A stretch of 64,000 nucleotides of DNA. It comes from an uncultured Nocardioides sp. (lineage in GTDB: Bacteria; Actinomycetota; Actinomycetes; Propionibacteriales; Nocardioidaceae). Positions 26,628 through 36,264 of this stretch are shown piece by piece. A model generated the notes under the pieces. It was not told the origin of the DNA, did not search any database, and saw only the letters and a list, made by a program, of their open reading frames with translations. The translations under genes were made by a program, and so were the position numbers. The stretch covers positions 558,001 through 622,000 of the forward strand of contig NZ_CANKZF010000001.1 in NCBI RefSeq assembly GCF_947488515.1, given 5' to 3'. How positions within the stretch are numbered: position 1 is the first letter of the stretch; every line of letters begins with the position of its first letter.

Positions 26628-29607
26628 GCGTCGGCGGCCGGGCCAGGTGAGGCTCGACGACGCCGCCGAGGTCATGGTCGCCTCCGGCCTCGTCGACGCC
26701 GACTACGTCGCCGCCCAGCTCGGCACCACCTTCGAGTCGACCCTCGAGGCGGCGCGCGCGGTCGTCGACGCCGGCGACGTGTCCCCCCACCCGCTCTTCG
26801 AGGCCCAGTGGATCGGGCGGCGCCGCTCATGGCAGCGGGTCGGCCAGCACCCCGTGCTCTGGTACGTCTCCGAGCGTCGGCGGCGCAACCGCATCGCGCC
26901 GCACCCGCTCGTCGACCCGCGGATCATCTTCGCGGCCTACCCCGAGGCCCGGCACCACCCCTACGGCGCGCTTTCCTACTGGCTCTCGGCCTCCGGGCCG
27001 GGCACCCCCCTGCCGACGCGGATCCTGCCCCGCAAGGTGTCCTGGTCCACCTACCGCGCCGCCGCCATCGCCGCCGCGACCGAGTGGCGCGAGGAGGTCG
27101 TCCGCGAGCGTCCGCAGCTGGTCGGCCCCACGCCGGCGCTCCCCGCCTCGATGGGCACCTCCCCGGCGGTGACCGTCGTGATGGCCGCGCAGGACGCCGG
27201 ACCGCTCGTCCACCAGACGGTGGCGTCGCTGCAGGCCCAGTCCTTCACCGACTGGCACCTCGTCGCCGTCGACCGCGGATCGGTCGACGACACCGCAGCA
27301 GTGCTGCAGGGCGTAGCGGCCTTCGACGACCGTGTCACCGTCGTGCGCGAGTCGCGGTGCGGGCTCGCCCGCGCGCTCAACGTGGCCCTCGAGCACGGCA
27401 CCGGCGAGCACGTGGCCTTCCTGCCACTCGGGCGCGAGTGGCTCCCCGAGATGCTCGGCGACCTGCTGGCGCACGCCCACCACAGCGGGGCTGCCGCCGT
27501 GGTGGCGGGCGCCGGCGCTGTCGGCCGATCGCGCCACGAGCTGCTCGGCGGGCGCCAGGTCGACCTCGCGACCGCGCTCCTGCGACGAGACGCCGTCAAG
27601 GACGTCGGGGGCTTCGACGAGGGCCTCGACGGGGCGGTGGAGCGCGACCTGCTGCTGCGGCTCACCCGAGACCACGAGCCGCTCGCCGTCGACGTACCCG
27701 TCCTGCGTCGGCCCGACACGCCGCCGCCGGGCTTCGACGACGACTGGGACTCCGTCGTCCTCGAGCGCCAGCTCGTCGACTGGGACGCCGCCGCGCGCCG
27801 GGAGACCGACGAGTCGCTGGTCAGCCACGTCATGCCGCTGGGGCCGGAGCCCCGCCGCACGGTGGAGTGGCTCGGCTCGGTGCCGCGCGAGGGCTCGGAG
27901 CTGGTGCTCGTCGGCGTCCGCATGCGTCGGGCGCACCACGTCCTGGCCGCCTCCATCGCGTCGGTGATCTCGGGCGCCCGCTTCGTCTCGGTCCCCGCGC
28001 CGGTGTCGATGTCGGTCGCCACCAACGTCGGCGTCGTGGAGGCCGCCGGCAGCACCGTGGTGCTGGTCCGGCCCGAGGCGATGCCGCCGCGCCAGCCGAT
28101 CGCCGAGCAGCTCGCCGGGGTGCTGCGCGAGCCCGGTGTGGGCGTGGCACAGCCTCTGGTCGTCGACCTGGACGGCGTGGTGCTCAGCGCCGGTGCCCGC
28201 TTCACCAGCGACAACCCGCACCCCGAGCTGTTCCTCGCCGGCATGCCCACCAGCGACGCCGTACGGATCGGCCGGTGCGAGGTCGCCGCGCCCGCCTCGC
28301 CCCTGGTGGCGCTCCGCACCGAGACCGCGCTCGCGCTGCACGGTCTCGACTCGCGCTACCACTCGGTCCTCGCGGAGACCGACCTCGGCCTGCGGGCGCA
28401 GCGGGCCGGCCTCGGCGGATCGGTGCTGGTGCCCGACGCGGTGATCACCTCCCGCACCGCCTACGCCGACGCCGAGACGCTGATCGGCGCGATGGCGTCG
28501 CTGCGTGCGACCGTGCTCGCCGGACCCCGGCCCCCCGCCGACCACTCCCACACGCACCTCGGCGCCGCCGGGCTCGAGGTGACCGACGAACGCAGCCGGA
28601 TGGTCAGCGCCGACCCCGACGACCGGAGCGCGCCGGCGGTCCTGGTGCCCGAGCTCGTCCTGCGGGCCGTCGAGGGCATCCGCGAGTCGCCCCCGCGGCT
28701 GCGGTGGGCCGTCGACATCGCCGCGCCGGCCGCCCAGCGCGGCGACCGGTGGGGCGACACCTACTTCGCGCGGTCCCTGGCCGATGCCCTCGAACGACGC
28801 GGCCAGCACGTGGCCATCGACCGCCGCGACGCCCGGCACCGCGACTCGCGTGACCACGACGACGTGCTGCTGGTGCTCCGCGGCCTCGACCGCGTCACCC
28901 CCCGGCCTGGCCTGCTCAACGTGGAGTGGATCATCAGCCACCCCGACATGATCACGCCCGACGAGGTCGCCGGCTTCGACCTCGTCTACGCCGCCAGCAC
29001 CAGCTGGTCGGAGCGCGTGAGCCGCGAGTGGGGCACCCCCGTCACGCAGCTCCTGCAGTGCACCGACACGCGCTGGTTCCACCCCGACCGGGCCGAGCCC
29101 GACACCGGGCCCGCACTCCTCTTCGTCGGCAACTCACGCGGCATCTACCGCTACGCCGTCCGCAGCGCGCTCGCGATCGGCGCCGACCTGACCCTCCACG
29201 GCAACGACTGGACCGACTTCGTCGAGCGCGACCAGATCGCCTCAGGCGGCGTCGACAACCGCGAGGTCGGCGCGCTCTACGCCTCGGCGGGGATCGTGCT
29301 CAACGACCACCACCTCGACATGCGCCGCGACAGCTTCGCCTCCAACCGGCTCTTCGACGCGGCGGCCTGCGGGGCCCGCATCCTCAGCGACCGCATCGAC
29401 GGTCTGGAGGAGATCTTCTCGGGTCTCGTGCTCCCCTTCGACAACGAACACGAGCTCGCCCGCCTGGTGACGCCGCCGTACGACGCCTTCCCCGACGACG
29501 CGACCCGCCGCGAGATCGCGACCAGGATCATCGCCGAGCACAGCTTCGACAAGCGCGCCGAGACCCTCATCGACGACGCCGTGCGCGCCCTTCTCGCCCG
29601 CCGCTGA
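26617..29607 (+). CDS. Large two-domain glycosyltransferase (GT2 + CgeB-type)
   Basis: A 996-aa protein. After an N-terminal ~180-residue region (with HPLFEAQWIGRRR and NPYGAL-like HPYGALSYWL) comes a GT-A fold family 2 domain (~residues 184-400: VTVVMAAQDAGPLVHQTVASL and a CGLARALNVALEHG helix). A divergent middle (to ~670) contains a second nucleotide-sugar-like segment. The C-terminal ~300 residues are a GT-B/CgeB-like glycosyltransferase with LNVEWIISHPDM, LFVGNSRGIYRYAV and AACGARILSDRIDGLEEIF. Overlap with the RgpF-like gene implies a shared pathway, probably a surface polysaccharide. A stem-loop follows. Confidence 0.8.
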   Translation: MRGERRRPGQVRLDDAAEVMVASGLVDADYVAAQLGTTFESTLEAARAVVDAGDVSPHPLFEAQWIGRRRSWQRVGQHPVLWYVSERRRRNRIAPHPLVDPRIIFAAYPEARHHPYGALSYWLSASGPGTPLPTRILPRKVSWSTYRAAAIAAATEWREEVVRERPQLVGPTPALPASMGTSPAVTVVMAAQDAGPLVHQTVASLQAQSFTDWHLVAVDRGSVDDTAAVLQGVAAFDDRVTVVRESRCGLARALNVALEHGTGEHVAFLPLGREWLPEMLGDLLAHAHHSGAAAVVAGAGAVGRSRHELLGGRQVDLATALLRRDAVKDVGGFDEGLDGAVERDLLLRLTRDHEPLAVDVPVLRRPDTPPPGFDDDWDSVVLERQLVDWDAAARRETDESLVSHVMPLGPEPRRTVEWLGSVPREGSELVLVGVRMRRAHHVLAASIASVISGARFVSVPAPVSMSVATNVGVVEAAGSTVVLVRPEAMPPRQPIAEQLAGVLREPGVGVAQPLVVDLDGVVLSAGARFTSDNPHPELFLAGMPTSDAVRIGRCEVAAPASPLVALRTETALALHGLDSRYHSVLAETDLGLRAQRAGLGGSVLVPDAVITSRTAYADAETLIGAMASLRATVLAGPRPPADHSHTHLGAAGLEVTDERSRMVSADPDDRSAPAVLVPELVLRAVEGIRESPPRLRWAVDIAAPAAQRGDRWGDTYFARSLADALERRGQHVAIDRRDARHRDSRDHDDVLLVLRGLDRVTPRPGLLNVEWIISHPDMITPDEVAGFDLVYAASTSWSERVSREWGTPVTQLLQCTDTRWFHPDRAEPDTGPALLFVGNSRGIYRYAVRSALAIGADLTLHGNDWTDFVERDQIASGGVDNREVGALYASAGIVLNDHHLDMRRDSFASNRLFDAAACGARILSDRIDGLEEIFSGLVLPFDNEHELARLVTPPYDAFPDDATRREIATRIIAEHSFDKRAETLIDDAVRALLARR

Positions 29608-29683
29608 CCGGCGTACGGCCGCGGTGACTCACGCCCCGCACGCAGGGGTTGTCAGGCTCTCGCTGAAGGTGCGGATTCGCGAA

Positions 29684-29710
29684 GGGCGCCGGCGCGAGGA
29701 CGCGCCGCCC
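29684..29710. terminator. Stem-loop between convergent glycosyltransferase gene and ftsY
   Basis: CGGCGCG and CGCGCCG form a perfect 7-bp stem with a four-base loop, extended by GGG/CCC across a bulge. It directly precedes the ftsY stop, so it can end both units. Confidence 0.5.
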
Positions 29711-29711
29711 G

Positions 29712-30857
29712 TCAGCCGAGGAGCGCGTCGACGAAGGCGGCCGCGTCGAACGGCGCCATGTCGTCGGGTCCCTCGCCGAGGCCGACGAGCTTGACCGGGA
29801 CGCCGAGCTCGCGCTGCACCTGCACCACGATGCCGCCCTTGGCGGAGCCGTCGAGCTTGGTGAGCACGATGCCGGTGACGTCGACGATCTCGCTGAAGAC
29901 GCGGGCCTGGATGAGGCCGTTCTGGCCGGTGGTGGCGTCGAGGACGAGCAGCACCTCCGTGACGTCGGCCTGCTTCTCGATGACGCGCTTGATCTTGCCG
30001 AGCTCGTCCATCAGCCCGGCCTTGTTCTGCAGGCGGCCGGCGGTGTCGACGAGCACCGTGTCGACGCCGTTGTCGACGCCGTGCTTGACGGCCTCGAACG
30101 CGACGCTGGCGGGGTCGCCGCCCTCGGGGCCGCGCACGACCTCGACACCCACGCGCTCACCCCAGGTGGCGAGCTGGTCGACGGCGGCGGCGCGGAAGGT
30201 GTCGGCGGCACCGAGCGTGACCGAGAGGTCCTCGGCGACGAGGATCCGGGCGATCTTGCCGACGGTGGTGGTCTTGCCGGCGCCGTTGACGCCGACCACG
30301 AGGACCACGCCGGGCTTGCCGTCGGTGCCGGTCACCTGGACGCGTCGGTCGAGGTCGGTGCCGACGAGCTCGATCAGCTCCTCGCGCAGCACCGTTCGTA
30401 CGTCGGACGGCTGGCCACCCTCGACCCGCAGGCGGGTGCGGAGACGCTCCACGAGCGCCTGGGTCGGTGCCACGCCGATGTCGGCGGTCAGGAGGGTGTC
30501 CTCGATCTCCTCCCACGTGTCCTCGTCGAGGCGCTCACGGCTGAGCAGGGCCAGCAGGCCCTTGCCGAGGCCGCCCTGGGAGAGGGAGAGCCGCTGGCGC
30601 AGCCGCACGAGGCGCGACGCCGTGCCCTCGGGCTTCTCGACCGTCGGGGCCGGGGCGGCCGGCTCGGCGGTGTCGACCGCCGGCTCCGGCGGCGCCTCGG
30701 TCGCGACCTCGCCCTCGGTCGGCGGCGGTGCGATGACGTCGGTGCGGCCGCTCGGCGGCGGCACCTCCTTCCGCCGTCGTCCGGAGGTCAGCAGCCCGGC
30801 GAGCGTGAGGAGGCCCACGGCCGCGATGGCGATGATCAGATAGAGCCAGTCACCCAT
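29712..30857 (-). CDS. ftsY: Signal recognition particle receptor FtsY
   Basis: A 381-aa SRP receptor GTPase. An N-terminal membrane segment (LYLIIAIAAVGLLTLAGLL) is followed by a Pro/Ala/Glu linker, an N domain (LSLSQGGLGKGLLALL) and the G domain with GVNGAGKTTTVGKIA, the insertion-box TLGAADTFRAAAVDQL, VDTAGRLQNK and TKLDGSAKGG. It docks Ffh-ribosome complexes at the membrane. I chose the ATG at 30857; a TTG four codons earlier is possible. The N-terminal anchor is typical of actinobacterial FtsY. A methyltransferase gene ends 12 bases upstream. Confidence 0.95.
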   Translation of the reverse strand: MGDWLYLIIAIAAVGLLTLAGLLTSGRRRKEVPPPSGRTDVIAPPPTEGEVATEAPPEPAVDTAEPAAPAPTVEKPEGTASRLVRLRQRLSLSQGGLGKGLLALLSRERLDEDTWEEIEDTLLTADIGVAPTQALVERLRTRLRVEGGQPSDVRTVLREELIELVGTDLDRRVQVTGTDGKPGVVLVVGVNGAGKTTTVGKIARILVAEDLSVTLGAADTFRAAAVDQLATWGERVGVEVVRGPEGGDPASVAFEAVKHGVDNGVDTVLVDTAGRLQNKAGLMDELGKIKRVIEKQADVTEVLLVLDATTGQNGLIQARVFSEIVDVTGIVLTKLDGSAKGGIVVQVQRELGVPVKLVGLGEGPDDMAPFDAAAFVDALLG

Positions 30858-30869
30858 GGGGCAATCCAA

Positions 30870-31784
30870 TCAGAGGGGCACAGCGCGGCGAAGCCGGGTG
30901 AGCACCCCGGCCGCTCGGCGGGCCTGCTCCTCGGCCAGCCGGGCACGCAGGTCGTCACGCTGGGCGACGAGTCGGGTGGCCCGCTCGCGCTCGCGTGCCA
31001 GGCGGCCCTGCGCCTTCGCGAGGTCGGCGAGCACGGCGTCGAAGGCGGCGGTGAGGCCCGAACCGGGGCCGCCCGCCAGCATCGGGGACGCGCTCCCCCG
31101 GCCCGGGTGCACCACCCACACGACCTCGTGGGGCATCAGCCGGAACCACCGGACCGCGGACTCCCCCAGGAGCGCCGGCGGCGTGACCCGCACCGAGGCG
31201 AGGCCGGCGTCCGCGAGGCGCGCGTCGAAGTCGTCGCCGTACCAGCGCACGTGGTCGACCTGGCCGAAGCGACGGAGGCGCTCCTCCGGGGTCGCCGACG
31301 GGTCCTCCTCGGTCGCCACGCCCATCTTGATCGGCACCTCGAGGAGCGCGATGCCGCGCGGGCTGAGCACCCGCGCGATCTCGCGCATCGCCGCGCAGTC
31401 GTCCGGGACGTGCTCGAGCACGTGGTAGCAGACGAGGAGGTCGACCGAGCCGTCCCGCAGCGGGAGGTGGGTCAGGCTGGCCAGCGCGTCGACGTCGCGG
31501 GCGTCGTAGCCGGCGTCCAGGCTGATCCGGCGCCGGGCCGCGAGCCGGTCGAGCAGCACCTTCGACTGCCGCGACGGGGCGATCTCGACCACGGTGTCGA
31601 GGTCGCGCAGCTCGGGCGACAGGCTGCCGAGCAGCAAGGAGAGGAACCGGTGCCGCTCCAGGCTCCCGCACCGGGGACAGGCTGCGTCGGGGCGGCCATT
31701 GGGTCCGGGCCGGAACTGCCGGGACACCATCGCGCCGCAGGCGGCGCAGTAGCCCTTGGCGACGTCGTGGCGGGTGCCGGTCAC
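30870..31784 (-). CDS. Class I SAM-dependent methyltransferase with N-terminal zinc ribbon
   Basis: A ~304-aa protein. The N-terminus has two CxxC pairs (CAAC at 13-16, CPRC at 36-39), a zinc-ribbon pattern. The methyltransferase core follows: TVVEIAPSRQS (SAM loop), LTHLPLRDGSVDLLVCYHVLEHVPDD and RVLSPRGIALLEVPI. The last ~60 residues are a predicted coiled coil rich in Ala, Arg and Glu. The GTG at 31784 is preferred since TAGCGT lies seven bases upstream; an in-frame GTG at 31793 overlaps that box. Similar proteins occur in surface-glycan clusters, but the substrate is unknown. It lies just ahead of ftsY. Confidence 0.82.
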   Translation of the reverse strand: MTGTRHDVAKGYCAACGAMVSRQFRPGPNGRPDAACPRCGSLERHRFLSLLLGSLSPELRDLDTVVEIAPSRQSKVLLDRLAARRRISLDAGYDARDVDALASLTHLPLRDGSVDLLVCYHVLEHVPDDCAAMREIARVLSPRGIALLEVPIKMGVATEEDPSATPEERLRRFGQVDHVRWYGDDFDARLADAGLASVRVTPPALLGESAVRWFRLMPHEVVWVVHPGRGSASPMLAGGPGSGLTAAFDAVLADLAKAQGRLARERERATRLVAQRDDLRARLAEEQARRAAGVLTRLRRAVPL

Positions 31785-31791
31785 CTCTCGC

Positions 31792-31797
31792 ACGCTA
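31792..31797 (-). promoter_or_regulatory. -10 box of the zinc-ribbon methyltransferase gene
   Basis: TAGCGT seven bases before the GTG at 31784. It decides the start, since an upstream in-frame GTG would lie inside the box. Confidence 0.4.
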
Positions 31798-31852
31798 GTC
31801 CGCGCGGGGGTCGGCGCGAGGCGCCACGCCGGGCGTCACCCGCCCGGTGGGA

Positions 31853-32029
31853 TCAGACGCGGGACTCCGAGTCCTCGAGGGTCGGGAGGGCGTCGACACC
31901 CTTGCGCATGGCGTCGCCGAGCTGCGGCGCGACCGGCATCTCCTCGCCACGGTGGGGGTAGGCGACGTAGACGGCCACGGCCGCGGCGACGAGCACGCCG
32001 AGGGACATCATCAGGACGATCGCGAGCAC
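31853..32029 (-). CDS. Small single-span membrane protein
   Basis: A 58-aa protein missed by length cut-offs. The GTG start has a very good GGAGGA site 5-6 bases upstream. Residues 1-24 form one strongly hydrophobic span (VLAIVLMMSLGVLVAAAVAV), followed by a polar tail with HRGEEMP and LPTLEDSESRV. It is probably inserted N-out or as a signal anchor, with the tail on the other side. No known family is recognised. It lies between the thioesterase gene and the zinc-ribbon methyltransferase. Confidence 0.68.
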   Translation of the reverse strand: MLAIVLMMSLGVLVAAAVAVYVAYPHRGEEMPVAPQLGDAMRKGVDALPTLEDSESRV

Positions 32030-32132
32030 GGGGTTCCTCCGAGGTGGGCCGGTCGGGTCTCCTCCACGGTGGCACACGACGGGTGGCGCCCACGCATCGA
32101 CGACCGCCACCGGCGCGTCGGGGTGAGGACGC

Positions 32133-32585
32133 TCACCCCTCCGGGCGGAGCAGGGGTACGACGGCCGCGCGCACGACGTCGGGCATCGGGGTGACCGGCC
32201 GCTCGCCGGCGCCGTTCGCGTTGTCGACGTAGACGTGGACGAAGCGCCCCTCGGCAGCCGCCTCGTCCGAGGCTCCTTGGAACAGGCCGATGCGGTAGAC
32301 GATCGAGCTGGTGCCCACCTTGTCGACCACCAGACCCATCTCGATCGGCTCCGGGAAGCCGATCTCACGGAAGTAGCGGCAGCTCGTCTCGGCGACGACG
32401 CCGATCTGCGGCAGCGCCCGGACGTCGACGCCGGTCGCCTCGTAGAGGTAGGCGTTGACCGCGGTGTCGAACAGCTCGTAGTAGGTCGCGTTGTTGAGGT
32501 GGCCGTAGGCGTCGTCGTCGCGCCACCGCGTCGTCGCGGTGCGCCAGGCGACGCAGTCGGCCCGCGTGGGGACGTCGTGCGGCAT
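32133..32585 (-). CDS. Acyl-CoA thioesterase (hot-dog fold, 4HBT/YbgC type)
   Basis: A 150-aa hot-dog fold protein. The TTRWRDDDAYGHLNNATYYELFDTA stretch carries the Asp-aromatic-Gly-His-x-N pattern (DAYGHLNN) of the 4HBT active site. Later VVAETSCRYFREIGFPEPIEMGL and a GTSSIVYRIGLF strand fit the family. It would hydrolyse acyl-CoA, chain length unknown. The start codon overlaps the smc stop by one base (TGATG), an arrangement that suggests translation coupled to smc. Confidence 0.87.
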   Translation of the reverse strand: MPHDVPTRADCVAWRTATTRWRDDDAYGHLNNATYYELFDTAVNAYLYEATGVDVRALPQIGVVAETSCRYFREIGFPEPIEMGLVVDKVGTSSIVYRIGLFQGASDEAAAEGRFVHVYVDNANGAGERPVTPMPDVVRAAVVPLLRPEG

Positions 32586-35500
32586 CAGGCCGACTCGGCG
32601 TCGCGGAGGCGCTGGCTGATGACGGCGGACACGCCGTCGCCGCGCATGGTGACTCCGTAGAGCGCGTCGCCGACCTCCATGGTGCGCTTCTGGTGGGTGA
32701 TCACGAGCAGCTGGGAGTTCTCGCGCAGCTCCTCGTAGATCTCCAGCAACCGTCCGAGGTTGGTGTCGTCGAGGGCTGCCTCGACCTCGTCGAGGATGTA
32801 GAACGGCGAGGGTCGCGCCTTGAAGAGCGACACCAGGAACGCGACGGCCACCAGCGAGCGCTCGCCGCCGGACAGCAGCGAGAGTCGCTTGACCTTCTTC
32901 CCGGCCGGTCGTGCCTCGACCTCGATGCCGGTGTTGAGCATGTCGTCGGGGGCAGTGAGCACCAGCCGCCCCTCACCGCCAGGGAAGAGTCGGGCGAAGG
33001 TGGAGTCGAAGGCCTTCTCCACGTCGGCGTAGGCCTCGGTGAAGACCTGCTCCACGCGGGCGTCGACCTCGCGGACGATGTCGAGGAGGTCCTTGCGGGT
33101 GCGCTTGAGGTCCTCGAGCTGCTCGGTGAGGAACTTGTGCCGTTCCTCCATCGCGGAGAACTCCTCCAGCGCGAGCGGGTTCACCCGGCCGAGCATCGAC
33201 AGGGCACGCTCGGCGGCGCGCAGGCGCTTGGCCTGCTCCTCGCGCACGAACGGCGTGGGCTCCGGCGGCTCCTCGCCGTCGGGCACCTCTCCGGTGAAGG
33301 GGATGAGCGTGGCCGGGCCGTAGTCGTCGACCAGGCCGGAGGGGTCGAGGCCGAGCTCCTCGAGCGCGCGCTCCTCGAGCTGCTCGATGCGCATCTTCTG
33401 CTGGGTGCGGGCCATCTCGTCGCGGTGGACGGAGCTGACGAGCTCGTCGTGCTCGCGGCCGAGGTCGCGCAGCTGCGTGCGTACGGCCATGAGCTCCTGC
33501 TCGCTCCCCCGGCGGGACTCCTCCACCGCGGCGCGCTCGTCGGCGGCGAGCATGACCGAGCGCTCGAGCTGGTGGAGGACGACGCGGACCGCGGAGGACA
33601 CGGCCTTCGCAGCGGCCCCCTCGCGGATCAGCCGCTCGCGGCGCTCGGCCGCGCGCGCGCGCGACTCGCGCTCGGCCTGGGCGGCGCGCAGGAGGGAGTC
33701 GGCGCGACCGTTGAGCGCCCGTGCCCGCTCCTCGGCGGTGCGCAGGGCGAGACGCGCGTCCATCTCCGCCTGCCGTGCCTCCCGGGCCGCCTCGGCCAGC
33801 CGCTCGCGGTCGGCGGTGTCGGGCTCCTCGTCGGTGACGTCCCGGGCCGCGGCGAGGCGGGCCTCGAGGTCGACCAGCCCAGCGAGGTCGGCCTCGCGCG
33901 CCTCGCGGGCGGTGGTGATGGCGCGCTCGAGCCGGTCGGCCTCGCCCTTGGCGGCGCGGGCCTGCGAGCCGTACTGCCCGAGCTCCTCGGCCACCGCGGC
34001 CAGGGTCGCGTCGGACTCGTGCAGCTTGGCCAGGGCGACGTCGACGCGCTTGAGGGCGTCATGGCGGGCTGCCTCGAGGCGGGAGATCTCGAAGCCCAGC
34101 CGCTCCGCGGACGCGATCGCCTCGGCCAGCTGGTCGCCGGCCTCGTCGACGGCTGCCTGGATCTCGATCAGGCTGGGCTGGCTGGTGGACCCGCCGGCCG
34201 CGAAGTGGGCGCCGAGCAGGTCACCCTCGCGGGTCACGGCGACGACGTCGGGGTGCTCGTCCACGAGCCGCCGGGCGGCAGGGAGGTCGTCGACGACGGC
34301 GACCTGGTGGAGCAGCCGCGCCACCGCAGGGCGTACGTCGTCGGGTGCGGACACGACGTCGACGGCGTAGGCCGCTCCGTCGGGGAGCGCAGGCCAGTCG
34401 CGGTCGGCGGCCGGTGCGCCGCCGAGCAGCATCCCGGCGCGACCGAGGTCGTCGTGCTTGAGGTGGGCGATCGCCTCGACGGCCGAGGCGGCGTCGGCGA
34501 CGACGACCGCGTCGGCGGCGGCACCGAGCGCGGCGGCGACCGCGGTCTCGTAGCCGTGGTCGACGTCGAGGAGCGCGGCCACCGAGCCGAGCAGGCCGCT
34601 GACCTCGTCGGTCGCGGCCAGCAGCGCGCCCGCGCCGTCCTTGCGGTTGAGGCCGATCTCGAGCGCGTCGCGACGTGCCACGAGGCCGGCACGCTCGCGC
34701 TCGGCCCGCTGAGCGTCCTCACGGGCCCGGGCGAGCTGCTCGTCGATCTCGTCGAGCACCGCCACGGCGTCCTCGTGCTCGGAGTCGAGGCCCTCCTCGC
34801 CGGCGTCGAGCCCGGCGACCCGGGTCTCGAGCGCGGTGAAGTCGCGCTGCGCCCGCTCCGCGCGGGTCACGGCCTCCTCGCGGGCGTCGGTGAGCCGCTG
34901 GATCTCGGCGTCGGCCGCCTCGGAGCGGGACGTCAGGGCGTTGACCTGGCCGGTGAGCCGCGCAAGCCCCTCGCGCCGGTCGGCGGCTGCCCGTTGGAGC
35001 CCCGCGATGCGCTTGTCCTCCTCGGCCGCGGCCTCCTCCGCCGCACGCTTGGCGACCACGGCGGCGTCGAGGTCTGCGCGCTGCTGCTCGACCTGCTCGG
35101 CGATCTCGGCCTCCTGGCGGCGCACGCGCTCGGCCTGGGCCTCCAGGTCGTCGGGGTCGCGACCGGAGTCGACCGTGTCACCCTCGGCGGCACCCGCCGC
35201 GTTGCGGATCCGCTCGTCGGCCAGCGACGCGGTGCCGCGCAGCCGCTCCTTGAGCCCGGACAGGGCGAACCAGGTCTCCTGCGCCGCGGCCAGGCGGGGC
35301 AGGTCGTCACGCAGGGTGGCCTCGAGCCGGGACTCCCGCTCGCGCCCGGCCGCGACCTGCGCCTCGACCTCCTCGCGCCGCTGCACGAGCAGCGACTCGT
35401 CGGCCATCTCGGACTCGAGCGCCGTGCGCGCGGTGACGAGGTCGTCGGCGAGGAGCCGGGCGCGTGCGTCGCGCACGTCGGCCTGCACGGTCTGCGCCTG

Positions 35501-36139
35501 CCGCGCGACCTCGGCCTGCCGGCCGAGCGGCTTGAGCTGGCGACGGATCTCGGAGAGCAGGTCTGCGAGGCGGGTCAGGTTGCCGTCGGTCGCGTCGAGC
35601 TTGCGGAGCGCCTTCTCCTTGCGCTTGCGGTGCTTGAGGACGCCGGCGGCCTCCTCGATGAAGCCGCGGCGGTCCTCGGGGGTGGCGTGCAGGATCGAGT
35701 CGAGCTGTCCCTGCCCGACGATCACGTGCATCTCGCGGCCGATGCCGGAGTCGCTGAGCAGCTCCTGCACGTCGAGCAGCCGGCACCCGGTGCCGTTGAT
35801 GGCGTACTCCGAGCCGCCGTTGCGGAACATCGTGCGGCTGATCGTGACCTCGGCGTAGTCGATCGGCAGCGCGCCGTCGGAGTTGTCGATGGTCAGCTGC
35901 ACCTCGGCGCGGCCCAGCGGGGGGCGGCCGGACGTACCGGCGAAGATGACGTCCTCCATCTTGCCGCCGCGCAGGCTCTTGGCGCCCTGCTCGCCCATCA
36001 CCCAGGCGAGGGCGTCGACGACGTTGGACTTGCCCGATCCGTTGGGACCGACGATGCAGGTGATACCCGGCTCGAGCTGCATGGTCGTCGAGGACGCGAA
36101 GGACTTGAACCCCTTGAGGGTCAGGCTCTTCAGGTACAA
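32585..36139 (-). CDS. smc: Chromosome partition protein SMC
   Basis: An 1184-aa condensin ATPase. Walker A GPNGSGKSN at 31-39, LRGGKMEDVIFAGT and ERRGFIEEAAGVLKHRKRK-like motif, then a ~330-residue coiled coil, a hinge (~500-660, with GLLGSVAALLDV and AAALGAAADAVVV), the return coiled coil, and the C-terminal ABC signature LLSGGERSLVAVAFL with Walker B FYILDEVEAALDD. It organises and separates chromosomes with ScpA and ScpB, which are not in this window. Length is normal for the family. A divergent secreted-protein gene lies upstream. Confidence 0.97.
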   Translation of the reverse strand: MYLKSLTLKGFKSFASSTTMQLEPGITCIVGPNGSGKSNVVDALAWVMGEQGAKSLRGGKMEDVIFAGTSGRPPLGRAEVQLTIDNSDGALPIDYAEVTISRTMFRNGGSEYAINGTGCRLLDVQELLSDSGIGREMHVIVGQGQLDSILHATPEDRRGFIEEAAGVLKHRKRKEKALRKLDATDGNLTRLADLLSEIRRQLKPLGRQAEVARQAQTVQADVRDARARLLADDLVTARTALESEMADESLLVQRREEVEAQVAAGRERESRLEATLRDDLPRLAAAQETWFALSGLKERLRGTASLADERIRNAAGAAEGDTVDSGRDPDDLEAQAERVRRQEAEIAEQVEQQRADLDAAVVAKRAAEEAAAEEDKRIAGLQRAAADRREGLARLTGQVNALTSRSEAADAEIQRLTDAREEAVTRAERAQRDFTALETRVAGLDAGEEGLDSEHEDAVAVLDEIDEQLARAREDAQRAERERAGLVARRDALEIGLNRKDGAGALLAATDEVSGLLGSVAALLDVDHGYETAVAAALGAAADAVVVADAASAVEAIAHLKHDDLGRAGMLLGGAPAADRDWPALPDGAAYAVDVVSAPDDVRPAVARLLHQVAVVDDLPAARRLVDEHPDVVAVTREGDLLGAHFAAGGSTSQPSLIEIQAAVDEAGDQLAEAIASAERLGFEISRLEAARHDALKRVDVALAKLHESDATLAAVAEELGQYGSQARAAKGEADRLERAITTAREAREADLAGLVDLEARLAAARDVTDEEPDTADRERLAEAAREARQAEMDARLALRTAEERARALNGRADSLLRAAQAERESRARAAERRERLIREGAAAKAVSSAVRVVLHQLERSVMLAADERAAVEESRRGSEQELMAVRTQLRDLGREHDELVSSVHRDEMARTQQKMRIEQLEERALEELGLDPSGLVDDYGPATLIPFTGEVPDGEEPPEPTPFVREEQAKRLRAAERALSMLGRVNPLALEEFSAMEERHKFLTEQLEDLKRTRKDLLDIVREVDARVEQVFTEAYADVEKAFDSTFARLFPGGEGRLVLTAPDDMLNTGIEVEARPAGKKVKRLSLLSGGERSLVAVAFLVSLFKARPSPFYILDEVEAALDDTNLGRLLEIYEELRENSQLLVITHQKRTMEVGDALYGVTMRGDGVSAVISQRLRDAESA

Positions 36140-36264
36140 CGCGGGCTCCTCACCGGGTCGAGACGGCCACTGACAACTGGGGAAGCTCAGCGCGGCTCAC
36201 CCTACGACACCCGCCGCCGCTCGCGGCCGTTGCACGCGGCGTGGCACCGGGCCATGCTGGGGCG

